Notes under the pieces: model-generated
What the model saw: the letters and a program-made list of their open reading frames with translations, nothing else
What the model was told of the DNA's origin: nothing
The model's database searches: none
NCBI GenBank assembly: GCA_033807775.1
Contig: CM066321.1
Coordinates: forward strand, 255,428,422-255,492,421
Direction: 5' to 3'
Length of the DNA: 64,000 nt
Source of the DNA: Saussurea involucrata
Taxonomy: Eukaryota; Streptophyta; Magnoliopsida; Asterales; Asteraceae
Program-made: the position numbers and the translations under genes
Part shown: piece by piece, positions 9,706 through 20,456 of the stretch
How the letters are laid out: every line of letters begins with the position of its first letter
How positions within the stretch are numbered: the stretch's first letter is position 1

Positions 9706-12700
9706 AAGAAGAATGTGCCAATCTGGTATCTAGACTCCGGATGCTCAAGGCACATGACTGGTGACAGAAGTGCACTATCCACGTACAAAGAAACACAAGA
9801 TGGTGGATCTGTGACTTTTGGAGACAACAAGAAAGGACACATAAAAGGCTATGGAGTCATAAGGAAAGAAGACGTTTCTGTATACAAAGTTGCATATGTG
9901 GATGGCCTTAAGCACAACCTACTCAGTGTAAGTCAACTTTGTGATACAGGATTCAATGTGTTGTTCAAAAGAACTTTCTGCTCTCTACAAAGTGAAGAAA
10001 CAAGTATGGAACTTCTGCGAGCTGAAAGAATAGGTGATCTATATCTAATGAACTTCAACTCAAAGAACAAGGACAAAGTTTGCCTTGTTGCCTGCAAAAG
10101 TGAAGAAGCCTGGTTATGGCACAACAGGTTCTGTCACTTGAATTTTCACACATTGGAAAAACTGGTCAAACTTGATCTAGTTAAAGGTTTGCCAAATGTT
10201 AAATTCAACAAGGATCATTTATGTTCTGCCTGTGAGATGGGAAAACTCAAAAGAGCTTCCCACAAAGGCAAAACAGATGTGTCTTGCACCAGGCCTCTGT
10301 ACATGCTTCATGTCGACCTCTGCGGTCCCATTGCAATACAGAGCCTAGGTGGCAAGAAATATATACTTGTCTTAGTTGATGAGTATTCACGTTTCACATG
10401 GGTTGAATTTATCAGAAAGAAATCAGATGTTCCAATTATATTGATAAATCTAATGAAAAGAATCCAAGTTCTTTATGACTGCAAAATACAGAAGTTAAGA
10501 AGTGACAACGGCACAGAATTCAAAAACTGTGTCATTGAAACTTATCTTTCAACAGAAGGAATTTCACAGAACTTCTCTGCAGCTCGCACTCCACAACAGA
10601 ACGGTGTTGTCGAAAGAAAGAATCGAACACTTGTGGAAGCCGCAAGAACTATGATGTCAGCATGCGGATTATCAATGAACTTTTGGGCAGAAGCAATTTC
10701 TACTGCGTGTTATACTCAAAATCGATAAACCATTGTGAAAAGACACCTCAAGACGCCTTACGAATTGCTTAACAAACGGCGGCCAAACATCAAATTTTTC
10801 CATGTATTCGGATGCAAATGCTTCGTCTTAAACGACAGAGATTCAAGAGGAAAGTTTGATGTAAAAGCAGATGAAGGCAAATTCATTGGATACTCTGGCA
10901 CTTCCAAAGCCTACAGAACATTCCTTACAAAGTCTCACAAGATTGTAGAAAGCATCAATGTTTCTTTTGATGATTCATTCCAAATGACTTCTGAGCAAAT
11001 AAGTTCAGAACTCGGAATTAAAAGGAAATTCTCTGACATCTCAAGAACAAAAGAAGATTTGAATCTTCTATTTTTGGAGATGTTCCACAATGACATTGAT
11101 CCTTCTGTCGGAACCATCAGAGTTTCTGAAGAACCATCCTCTGTCGGACAAAATCCTACAGGTATGACTCTAACTGGTCCAAATAATGCTTCATCTTCTT
11201 CTATAAATACTACAGATGCAATTGCCGAAGCAGAAGAAAGTGCAGAAGATGAAACATCAAGAAAAACGACCACAGAAGCTGCACAAACCACAGAAGAACC
11301 AATTACAGAGGAGATCGAGGACCAAGACTATACATCCTCAGAGGAACAAACTCCACCACCACTCGTACCAATCATTCCACAAACGGTAGAATCAACTACC
11401 AAGGCACGAAGAACATCAGAGGCTGCACAAGAAGAAACACAAGGAGCCTCTGAAGAAAGCTTTGATGACATTGATGATCATCTTCCACGCACAACTCAAT
11501 GGACAAATAATCGGAGAACCTTCTGACTCAATAAAAACAAGGTCTGCCACTGCTAATTTTTGTTTCTTTACAAATTTTATTAGTGTTATAGAACGAAAGA
11601 AGATTTCTGAAGCCCTAGATGACCCAAACTGGGTAGACGCCATGCAAGAAGAACTTCTGCAATTTGAGCGTAACAGAGTATGGACTTTAGTACCTCTGCC
11701 AAGAGGGAAACAGGCCATTGGGACTAAATGGGTCTATAGAAACAAAAAGGATGAAGATGGAGTGGTCGTCAGAAACAAAGCAAGATTAGTAGCAAAATGA
11801 TATAGACAAGAAGAAGGCATAGACTACGATGAGACTTTTGCCCCTGTCGCACGTCTCGAAGCAATAAGAATATTCTTAGCCTTCGCAGCCCACAGAGGTT
11901 TTAAAGTCTATCAGATGGACGTAAAATCAGCTTTTCTAAACGGTGAAATCCAAGAAGAGGTTTACGTAAATCAGCCACCAGGTTTTGAAAGCTCAAAGTT
12001 TCCAAGGCATGTATACTACATTGAAAAGGCTCTATACGGACTGAAACAGGCTCCAAGAGCATGGTACGAACGACTTTCTACCTTCCTTCTAGTCAATGGC
12101 TACAACAGAGGTACAACAGATACTACCTTATTCTATAAACGCAAAAATAGTGAGATAATGCTTGTACAAATATACGTAGATGACATAATTTTTGGGTCTA
12201 CAAATTCAGAAGAGTGCAAAATTTTTGAAAAACTCATGCAGAGTGAGTTTGAAATGAGTATGATGGGAGAATTAACATTCTTCCTCGGACTTCAAGTCAA
12301 ACAATCTTCAGAGGGAATTTTTATAAATCAAGCCAAATATGTCTCTGACATACTTTTAAAATATAATCTCTCTGATACCTCTGCAATGAAGACTCCAATG
12401 GCCACTGGAAATAAGTTATTCTTAGATCCAAATGGTATTTCTGTAGAATGTACTCTCTACAGAGGCATGATTGGATCTCTGTTATACTTAACAGCAAGCA
12501 GACCTGACATTATGCATGGCACATGTCTTTGTGCACGTTATCAAGCTAATCCAAAGAAATCACATTATGATGCTGTAAAAAGAATCTTTAGATACCTGAA
12601 GGGGACCAACAATCTTGGTCTCTGGTATCCACAGAACTCTGGTTTTAGTCTTAAAGCTTATACAGATTCAGACTATGGAGGATGCATGCTCGACAGAAAG

Positions 12701-13117
12701 AGTACCTCTGGGAGTTGTCAATTCCTAGGTGGTAAACTAGTCAGTTGGACCTCCAAGAAGCAGAATTGTGTCTCCACATCCACTGCAGAAGCTGAATACG
12801 TTGCTGCCGCTAGCTGTTGTTCTCAGGTTCTATGGATGAAGACTCAGCTAAAAGACTACGGCCACATTCTGTTCAAAATACCCATCCTCTGTGATTCCAA
12901 AAGTGCTATTGCTATCTCTGCCAACCCTGTGCAACACTCAAAAACCAAGCATATCGATATAAGGTATCATTTCTTGAAACATCATGTTGAATACGGTACA
13001 ATCGAAATGCATTTCGTGCCCACAGAATATCAACTCGCTGACTTATTCACCAAAGCATTAGACGAGAAAAGATTCAACTTCTTGGTGGGTAAGTTAGGAA
13101 TGATTAACATGGTGTGA
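9706..13117 (+). pseudogene. pol: Element B pol: protease, integrase, RT, RNase H, broken
   Basis: Protease motif WYLDSGCSRHMTG opens the frame. The GAG-pre-integrase zinc-binding region (WHNRFCHLNF, CSACEMGK) comes next, then the integrase core with Asp in VDEYSRFTW, Asp in SDNGTEF and Glu in QQNGVVERKNR. After a Thr/Glu-rich linker come RT (MDVKSAFLNG, LKQAPRAWYE, catalytic YVDD) and RNase H (DSDYGG, KHIDIRYHF, ADLFTKAL). Breaks are TAA 10726-10728, a frameshift in the linker between about 11460 and 11525, and TGA 11798-11800. All catalytic residues named are present, so the damage is by stops and one shift only. The natural stop is at 13115-13117. Confidence 0.94.
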
Positions 13118-13354
13118 AAATCCTCTGTAAGTATAGCTTTATCTTCTGTAAATAATAAGTAAATACATTGCTTAATTTATTGCTTTGATTGATTCTACTT
13201 CTGTATGTAAATTCTTAAAAACCTTAAATAGTTCTTAAAATCACAGAGCTTCTGTAAGTCAACTCAGAACCTCTGACGACCCCTACAGAACCTCTAAAAA
13301 AAACATGACCTATGTTCTATGCAAAACTTATCATTCTTTGATCCAAGCATAGGT

Positions 13355-13411
13355 CAAGGGGGAGCAAAAGGAAATTACTTGATCTACAGAGGTGATTAGA
13401 TCAAGGGGGAG
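13355..13411 (+). repeat. PPT-like 47-bp repeat downstream of pol (B)
   Basis: CAAGGGGGAGCA occurs at 13355 and again 47 bp later, separated by a sequence ending in GTGATTAGAT. It resembles the terminal PPT AGGGGGAGA. H carries three full units and a degenerate fourth. Confidence 0.8.
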
Positions 13412-13559
13412 CAGAAGGGAACCCTGAAATGATCTAAAGAGATAAAACTTTCAAGGGAAAGCCAAAGAAAAATGTCGATGACTCCATATCGACAGAAGTC
13501 AGATATCACTGCCGAGAAAAGAAGAACCAAAAGGTATGTCTCTCGCACAAAAGGTTTTT

Positions 13560-13980
13560 GGAAAACAATTTTCTAGGACAAGAATTGTCAAATATGTCCT
13601 AAATATACTATGAATAACATTTCAAAAATCAAAAGCTCAAAAAGTTTCACAAAATTCGAATTAGGAGAAATTTAAGGTCATAGAGCTTCTGCTGAGCTCA
13701 ACAGAGGTTCTGCAAGAAATATGCAATGTGATCACAAATTAACCCTCTGTCGATCTTTTGGAATGTTATCTCGGAAACCGAAAACACAGACCATGACCTT
13801 CTCGAACAAATCGTTTTTTTTTTAACAGTTTTCTCGGACACAAACTTTCAAATATGTCCGAAAAACATCTCTAAAACCAAATCAAAAATTGGATGATCAA
13901 AAATATTAATAAAATTTTTGTTATGAGATTTTCTCTCTCATAGAGCTTCTGTTGGCCCTCACAGAACTTCTGCAAGTTCC
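13560..13980 (+). repeat. Degenerate 260-bp-offset tandem duplication in the B spacer
   Basis: Two blocks share a TTCTNGGACA...TCAAATATGTCC element and a CATAGAGCTTCTG element, each displaced by exactly 260 bp (13591/13851 and 13679/13939). The GGACA/TGTCC ends form an imperfect inverted repeat. H carries both copies. Confidence 0.75.
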
Positions 13981-14280
13981 AACAGAGCCACAAAACCTCT
14001 GCGAAGCAAATTTCTTCACAAAAATCCGATTTTATCCTCTCCAATGCCTTTACAAATGTTTTGGTTAAAGAAGAACCCCACAGAAGTCATGATAACAATG
14101 AGATATATGAAAAAGGGATAAACATCAAAGATTTTCAAGATCACAGAGCCTCTGTAAACTACAGAAGCTCTGTCAATCTGATTACTTGGTCATCTCTGTA
14201 GTAATAACGGTTACTTTTACTGCGAGTGAAACTCATATGGCTAAAATCAACCTCACGCGCCTAGCATTAATGGGCCGCGC

Positions 14281-14555
14281 ACGACGTCCTGTCATATTCT
14301 GACAAGGCCTACGTGTCCCATTTTCATTGGGCGTACATGGAACGTTTTTATTTGGAAAGTTGAACCCGCCGCCCAAACTCGAGTGCGGATTCCAAACTTT
14401 AATCCATTGCCATATATTTTACTCTTTCGAATTCTACCGTTTTACCATCCTATAAAAACAAAGCTTACCCTCTCATAAAACATTTTACAAACTCTCATCT
14501 TCTTCTCCGGCGAAACCTTGCAAAAAGCTTGCAAAAATCTTATTCTTAAAATCAA
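14281..14555 (+). promoter_or_regulatory. Promoter-like region before the extra ORF of B
   Basis: ACGTGTCC (14311-14318, ACGT core), an inverted CCAAT (CATTGG, 14325-14330), a TATA box TATAAAAA (14451-14458), then a CT-rich leader to the ATG at 14556. TATA-to-ATG spacing is about 100 bp. The block is conserved in H with the same order and spacing. Function is inferred from motif order only. Confidence 0.5.
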
Positions 14556-17500
14556 ATGGCTTCATCTTCTCGAGCTACATCCTCTGAACTCTCTCCGGCG
14601 AACTCACCGGAACACTCCCCTGCACATTCAGAACATTCTGAAAACCCCAGCCTTGCAAGAAATATTGAACAACAAGATTTCGGGGACTCAGCAGACTTTG
14701 CTCCGACGACACACTTGCAAAACTTTATAGCAAAGGATCATTTCGAAGCCAGTCTTCCTATCAAATCCAACAACTGCTATTTGGTCCCCTCACCCACTAC
14801 TTTCGGCGAAGCCCATGCCATACTTCTGAACATCATGGAGAATCATGTCCTCTTCCCTCTACTATCAAGAACCCCGAACAAAATTCCAGTCCGTTATTTG
14901 AACCAATTTTGGCAAAATTGCCGATTTGATAAAGACGATTCTCTTATCAAAGGATACATTTCAAGACCTGATAAATCTGAGCATCTTGAAATCAAGTTCA
15001 ACAGAACAATGTTCTCACTTGAATTCAACCTACCAACAAGGGGTCTTCTGGGATTGAAGAGTTATGCAGAGCAACCAACAGACGAAGAGCTCTGTCGATT
15101 CGTGGAAATGCTTGGGTACAACACCCAACTACGGAAGAGAAATGACTTCCGCAGAGGCCGATTACCACCTCTGTGGAACACTTTGTTCTCTATTCTTAAC
15201 AGATGCCTGACAGTAAAAATAGGCAGTATTGACCAGAGCTCACATCAAATCTTGAGCATCATGTATGGGGTTTACTATGATCTTCCACTAGATTATGCGA
15301 CCATAATGATGCAAGAGATCATAAACACCATCGACAGAAAGAACAACTCGAAAAGGGTCAAAGTGAACGATCCCAACTTTCTACCACCTCTGCAATTCCA
15401 AAGAATATTAGGAGTACTGTTCGAACCTCTGCTGCTAATCCAAAATTGGCCAATGGAAGGGCCAACTCCCAAACAGTTCCCGATGAACAAGAATACCCCC
15501 ACTGATCATGCTGATGGCTACTCACACTGCAGACCTCTGTCAAAGAAGCTTCTGCAATACGCATCAAAGCACATGGCTATTCAACTCAGCTTTATAGCCA
15601 AACGTGCAGAACTAATGGGAAAGAAGTCTTCATCAAGAACCTCTGCGTCTACTCCAAAAGCTAAGAAGCGGAAAACTGCAGAAGGCATCTCGACAAGCGC
15701 TGCAGAAGATCAACCCTCACCTCCTCATGCCACAGAAATTGGCTCATCTGCTCCTCCCTCCTCCCCAAAAATGAAGAAGAAAAGATCAAAATCAACAGAA
15801 GAAGGGGCACCAAATCCTAAGAGGAGGAAAACCAAAAAGAGGCATGGTAAATCACTTGCAAAGTTGGTAACCATTGCAGAAGAGGAAACTGCTGAAGAAA
15901 AAATTGCAGAAGAAGAAATGGCTACAGAAAGGTATCAATCACCCTATCAATCTCCAGATAGATTTGCTCACCAAGGAGACCTGAACGACTTCTTACAGAA
16001 CCCTGAAATTGCCAACACCCTAAATACAGCAGGGTGGACGGCACAACCTCTCGACCACCACTCTCCAGAAGAAGATTTCTTCATTTCTGGCATTGACACA
16101 CATCTGCAAGAAGATGACACAACACCCAGAAATCAACCAGCCGAAACCCCTATTATTTTACAAAACCCTTTCATTCAAGGATTGGATGTCCACAGAAGAA
16201 GTCCAAACCCAGCTTCAGAAGAAATAGAACAAACTGAAGCTGAATGGAACAGAGGTGAAATTACAGAGGCTTCGGAGAACATGATGGAAGAAGAGAGAGG
16301 AAAAGGGGCCGAAGTTGTACAAAAAGAGGGATTAGCAACAACGGAGACAGAAATAGAGATCTTAGAGACAGATTCAGATGAAGAAGAAGATGTCTGGATA
16401 CGTAAGGGTCTTTATCATCCTCATGTCATGAGATTATTTGGATCTCATCAAGTGTATGACCAATTACGACTAGAGCATGGAACTTCCACAGAACTTAGGG
16501 AAGAAGCAAGAAAATATGCCTGGATAAATAGAGGCACACAACCAAAACCAACACCCAGTGCAACCCACATTTCTGACACCGCAGGTCTAGCTGCATAAGG
16601 TGTCATTGAAAAAGAGCAGCACAGCTCGAACCTAACCCAACCCATCCAGCCAGAGGTTATTCTTTCAACCTCTGTGCCCACAGAAACCAGGGAATCCATT
16701 CCTAGGGAGTCTCCTCAAAGAGACTCACCTATAGTTCGTGATCAATTGCCCCAGATCACAGAACAACGCCCAACAGAGGAATTTGTTTCCTCTGCCACGC
16801 ACTTATTAAGACCCACACTTCTTTCAGATAGAAGTAGAGAGCACAAAGACAAAGAGACTCTAGACAAGTCTCCTAGTCAACAGAAGGATATTCCAATACC
16901 CACCTCTGGAGTGGATTTAGACAATGTTCTTCTCAGAACTTCTGTAGGGATTGAAACTCATGTTTCTTCTCAAGGATCAGAAGGAAATCCTTCCATTCTC
17001 AACGTACAAACAGGAATGAAAGAAGGTATCCCAGGAACAGGGATTCACTCTAGAGACGAATGTGTTCCTCCAGAGGTTACCACCGGAACACAAGTTACAA
17101 GGGATGAGTTCCAAACCCTTGAGACCTCTGTGAACCAAACCTTGAAAGAGTTGCAAAGCTCTTTCAAATCTTTTGCAGAGACAACATCACTGGCACTGCT
17201 AAACCTGAACACCAAAATGGACAACCTGTCCACAGAGGTGAAAACTGCCATCTCACAGATGAAGTCTGCTACAACCGCATCCACCACTTCTGCCGCAACA
17301 ACTACTCCTTCTTCGATTGAGAACTCCATCAACAAGTTCCTTGATCAATTGAACAAACAGACTTCAGTGTCAACGGGCATCACTCCTGCAGATCTACAGA
17401 AGGCCCTACAAAAAGTTCAAGAAGAAGCCATGCAAAATACCATGCTGATGCAACCCAAAGACTACATGACAAGAGCACAGCTGACAGAGCTTGGGCAGAA

Positions 17501-19424
17501 CGTGATTAATCAAGTGACATAAGTCATACTTTCCTTCACCACTGCCAATGCTAACTTCGTCAAAGATTTCAGAGAAAGTGTAGGAAGGATGAGATTCAAA
17601 ACAGAGGCAGAGCTAGCAACTCTTCTTGGCCTCTGTGATGATGTCTGCGCGAAACTTATCGCTGCTGGAGCCACAATGCCAAAGAAACCCGATGCTTCCT
17701 GAAGAGCAGAGGGTACATCAGACAAGGGTCAGGATGACTCTGATGATGATGACCATCCTGGTCCATCAGATCATCCTGAGGGGGAGAAAACTACAGAGAA
17801 AGCTGCAAGCAGAGGACTTACAGGTCCACCAATAGCCGCAGAACCTCTGAGTCAAGCACCTCCAGAACAGACCCGACAACAACAAACCCAAAAGACCACA
17901 GAGACAACACCCATCTCTGTGGAATCATCTACTGACGAAACCAAAACTCAAGAAACAGATGAACAAACCACAGAGAAAACACCCACCTCTGTGGAAATAC
18001 CCCAAACCATACCCAGAAGAAAGTCGATTGCCACCAAACCAAAAAGAGCAACGACCTCTGCCTCTGACATTCTGAAAAGGATGCACACAACAATGAGTAA
18101 TCGTATGGTAAAGAGAGAAGAAGAAAGGCACAGGTTCACTTTAGCTTTCAGAATGGCAAGAAGATTTAATGTCAATACTTCATCAACAGAAACTGAGCTC
18201 ACAGAAGAAGTCATCAAACAACCTCCAACAGAGGTTACAGAGCAAGTCAAGCCAACAGAACCATCGCCACAAAAGTCCTCTAAATCACAATCGTCAAAAT
18301 CCACAGAGGCAACCTCCATCAAACCAACAGAAGTGCCAACCTCAAAACCCACAGAAGCAACAGGTTCTGCCACAACAATAGCAAAAGATAAGGGCAAAGG
18401 GATACTGACAGAAGAGCCAAAGAAGAAGAAAACATTGCCAAAGCCAACAGAAAAACTAATGAAGAGTGCGTTTGACGCCTTTCAAACCCCAAAACCCGAA
18501 GAAGTTGACTGGGCACATGGATTGAAGCCTCTGTCAGAAATTCCTCTAACTGGTAGAGCTGCAGAAGTTGTTCAACAGATGGAGAGTCTCAGAAGACAAA
18601 TTCCACGACCTAGTCCAACACATGAAGAGATGGAAGAAGTGATATACAAATACCTCTACAAACAATCCTATCAGACAAATCATCCAGTAGATCATGTGAC
18701 AGATCCAAGGACCAGAGAAGAGTTTGAGAACATCTTCACAAGAACAAAGCCAAGAACCAAAGCAGATGTCTTCTCAATTCACAAAATCAAAAAGGTGATC
18801 TTCTGCAGATTCTCCTTCACAAGAACCTATCCAAGGGTCAGGTACAATCTTTACAAAGTCAGAAGAGAGAACAATTCAGAATCTACCTTCGCTGATGCTG
18901 ACTTAAGAAACATCAATCCTTACGATCTACCTGACCTTCTGCAATGAACAAAAGACAACTACAACACAGAGCCTAATACCAGAGCCTATCAAGTGTTGAG
19001 AAAAGCGATGAGGGAAAAGCTTCTGCTATACAGCATGATAGATTTTCAGCTGGGAAAGGATCTTGGTCTCAAACATCTAGATCTATGACCACCAGAAGAT
19101 CGCTGCCCACCAGACGATGTGCCCAACTCAATCATCAGAGAACCAAGATTTGGGTTAGTATTTCAAAACCCACAACACCAGGTTAAACTTTTTGTACTCA
19201 TGGATTGTCAGAAGTACGCAACCAGTACTCTGAGCAAATTCAGAGCAAGCCTTGTAAAATACAGAGGTACAGAGAAAATGGATAGAGATGATGCAGATAC
19301 TTTCATCAGAGAAATAGACTCAACAATCCGCCTAAGAGAACTCTGCATCAGATTCTACAAATAGATCAGAAAAGTCGGCAGAGACAACAGAAGCTACAAC
19401 GATTTTAAAGATGCCAAAATCTGA
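14556..19424 (+). pseudogene. Element B extra ('env-like') ORF, 1,622 codons with six stops
   Basis: One frame from ATG 14556 (MASSSRA) to TGA 19422-19424, broken by stops at 16596, 17520, 17700, 18945, 19086 and 19362. Residues about 45-260 form a compact hydrophobic/aromatic domain around RYLNQFW and FNLPTRG, similar in style to the N-terminal domain of the C ORF. A lysine-rich, nuclear-signal-like stretch (KKRSKS, PKRRKTKKRH) follows, then a long acidic Thr/Ser/Pro/Glu region, a coiled-coil-like segment (NLNTKMDNLSTEVKTAISQM), TEVP/TSKP-type repeats, and a folded-looking C-terminal domain (FCRFSFTRTYPR). Against H it has in-frame deletions, one of about 48 residues near 15560. I see no signal peptide or membrane helix. 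It sits where Sireviruses carry their envelope-like gene; actual function is unknown. Confidence 0.85.
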
Positions 19425-19601
19425 TTCTCAGACCTCCAATCTCTGCAAACAAAGTTACTTTCATTGTACTCAAATGTAAAATGCCTCTGACATATTTCTA
19501 AATGAAAGAAATTTCGAGGTATTGTTTAACCTCTGTCTTATCTAACTTAGCCAAACTTAACTCAAGTTCAAATTTTTATTTTTCACTACTTAGGGGGAGA
19601 T
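19425..19601 (+). other. 3' untranslated end of element B with polypurine tract
   Basis: No coding sequence. It ends with the tract TAGGGGGAGA (19591-19600) one base before the 3' LTR. Nearly the same sequence precedes the LTR in H (56199-56385 on the minus strand). Confidence 0.85.
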
Positions 19602-20456
19602 TGTTAGCTTCAATCTTCCTAATCATAGAAGTATTTAGAAGTAGTGAAAAATAGGCTAAGTGAAGAAAGCCTCTTACAGAGGCTCTGCCGACATTACCGA
19701 GAAATCAAGGTCAAGAAGCTACAGAAGCAGCAGAGGCTTCCTACAGAAGCTCTGTCATACGCACAAAGAAGACCAAAGACTCGGAATCCGGCGAAGACTG
19801 CTCCACAGAGGACCAGACCGCAGAACCTCTGTAATTCATTACAGAGCCTCTGTGGTCCTCAATGAAGACTTGGAAGATATTACTGGATACGTTCATCAAC
19901 TTGCATGGAAAAGTACTGTCAAAACACGTGTCAAGCTCTGAGTGGACTCAATAGGGCAAGGTACAAAATAGACGTCTGCGCCATTTAATGCATTTACCAA
20001 AAGTACATCTGCTTCATTAAATGCGCATGGCTCAAACAACTGCTCACACCATCCAGTCCACTGTTCACACCATCCAGTTTACTATTCATGCCGTAAAAGG
20101 AACAGTGACCTACTTTATAGTCTTCTAAGAGTAGTATAAAAGGAAGTCTCATGTTGAGATCTTCCTAACGGACGAATACACAAGGAATCACTAATACTCT
20201 CAAGCTTTATTGTCAAATATCTGAGTGTTATATTCTCACACACACCAACAGTTCTTAATTTGTTCTTCGTGTTGTTATCATATATTGAATAACAGTAACT
20301 GTTCAACAAATCCTTTTCATTCTTTAATGTTTTCTTTATATATGTGCGTTCTAATATCTATCAAACATATCTGTTAGTTTAATACGCTTCCGCATCAAAC
20401 TCTAAACCCAACTAATAGATCTGTTAATCTTGATTAAGTGTATCTGGGAACCAACA
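19602..20456 (+). repeat. 3' LTR of element B
   Basis: An 855-bp copy of 5513-6367 with about four visible substitutions and no indels. The TATA box corresponds to 20135-20142. Immediately after it comes the second TSD copy GTTTT (20457-20461), then the resumed minus-strand ORF of C. Confidence 0.96.

Larger units (their letters stand above)
13118..14555 (+). other. Element B spacer between pol and the extra ORF
   Basis: About 1.4 kb without coding sequence. It contains two PPT-like CAAGGGGGAG copies 47 bp apart (13355 and 13402), a degenerate tandem duplication with 260-bp offset (13560-13715 against 13820-13980), many CAGAGG/CAGAAG motifs, and a promoter-like block (14281-14555) before the next ATG. 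The same spacer is recognisable in H on the other strand at 61507-62990. Confidence 0.85.
5513..20456 (+). mobile_element. Element B: complete 14.9-kb Sirevirus-type copia retrotransposon
   Basis: It has identical-length LTRs (855 bp each), perfect 5-bp TSD GTTTT (5508-5512 and 20457-20461), PBS, gag, pol, spacer, giant extra ORF, PPT and 3' LTR. It lies inside the extra ORF of C in opposite orientation. I count about four substitutions between its LTRs by eye (for example around 5911/20000 and 6164/20254), about 0.5%, so the insertion is recent. Despite this, gag, pol and the extra ORF together contain about eleven stops or frameshifts. Confidence 0.96.
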
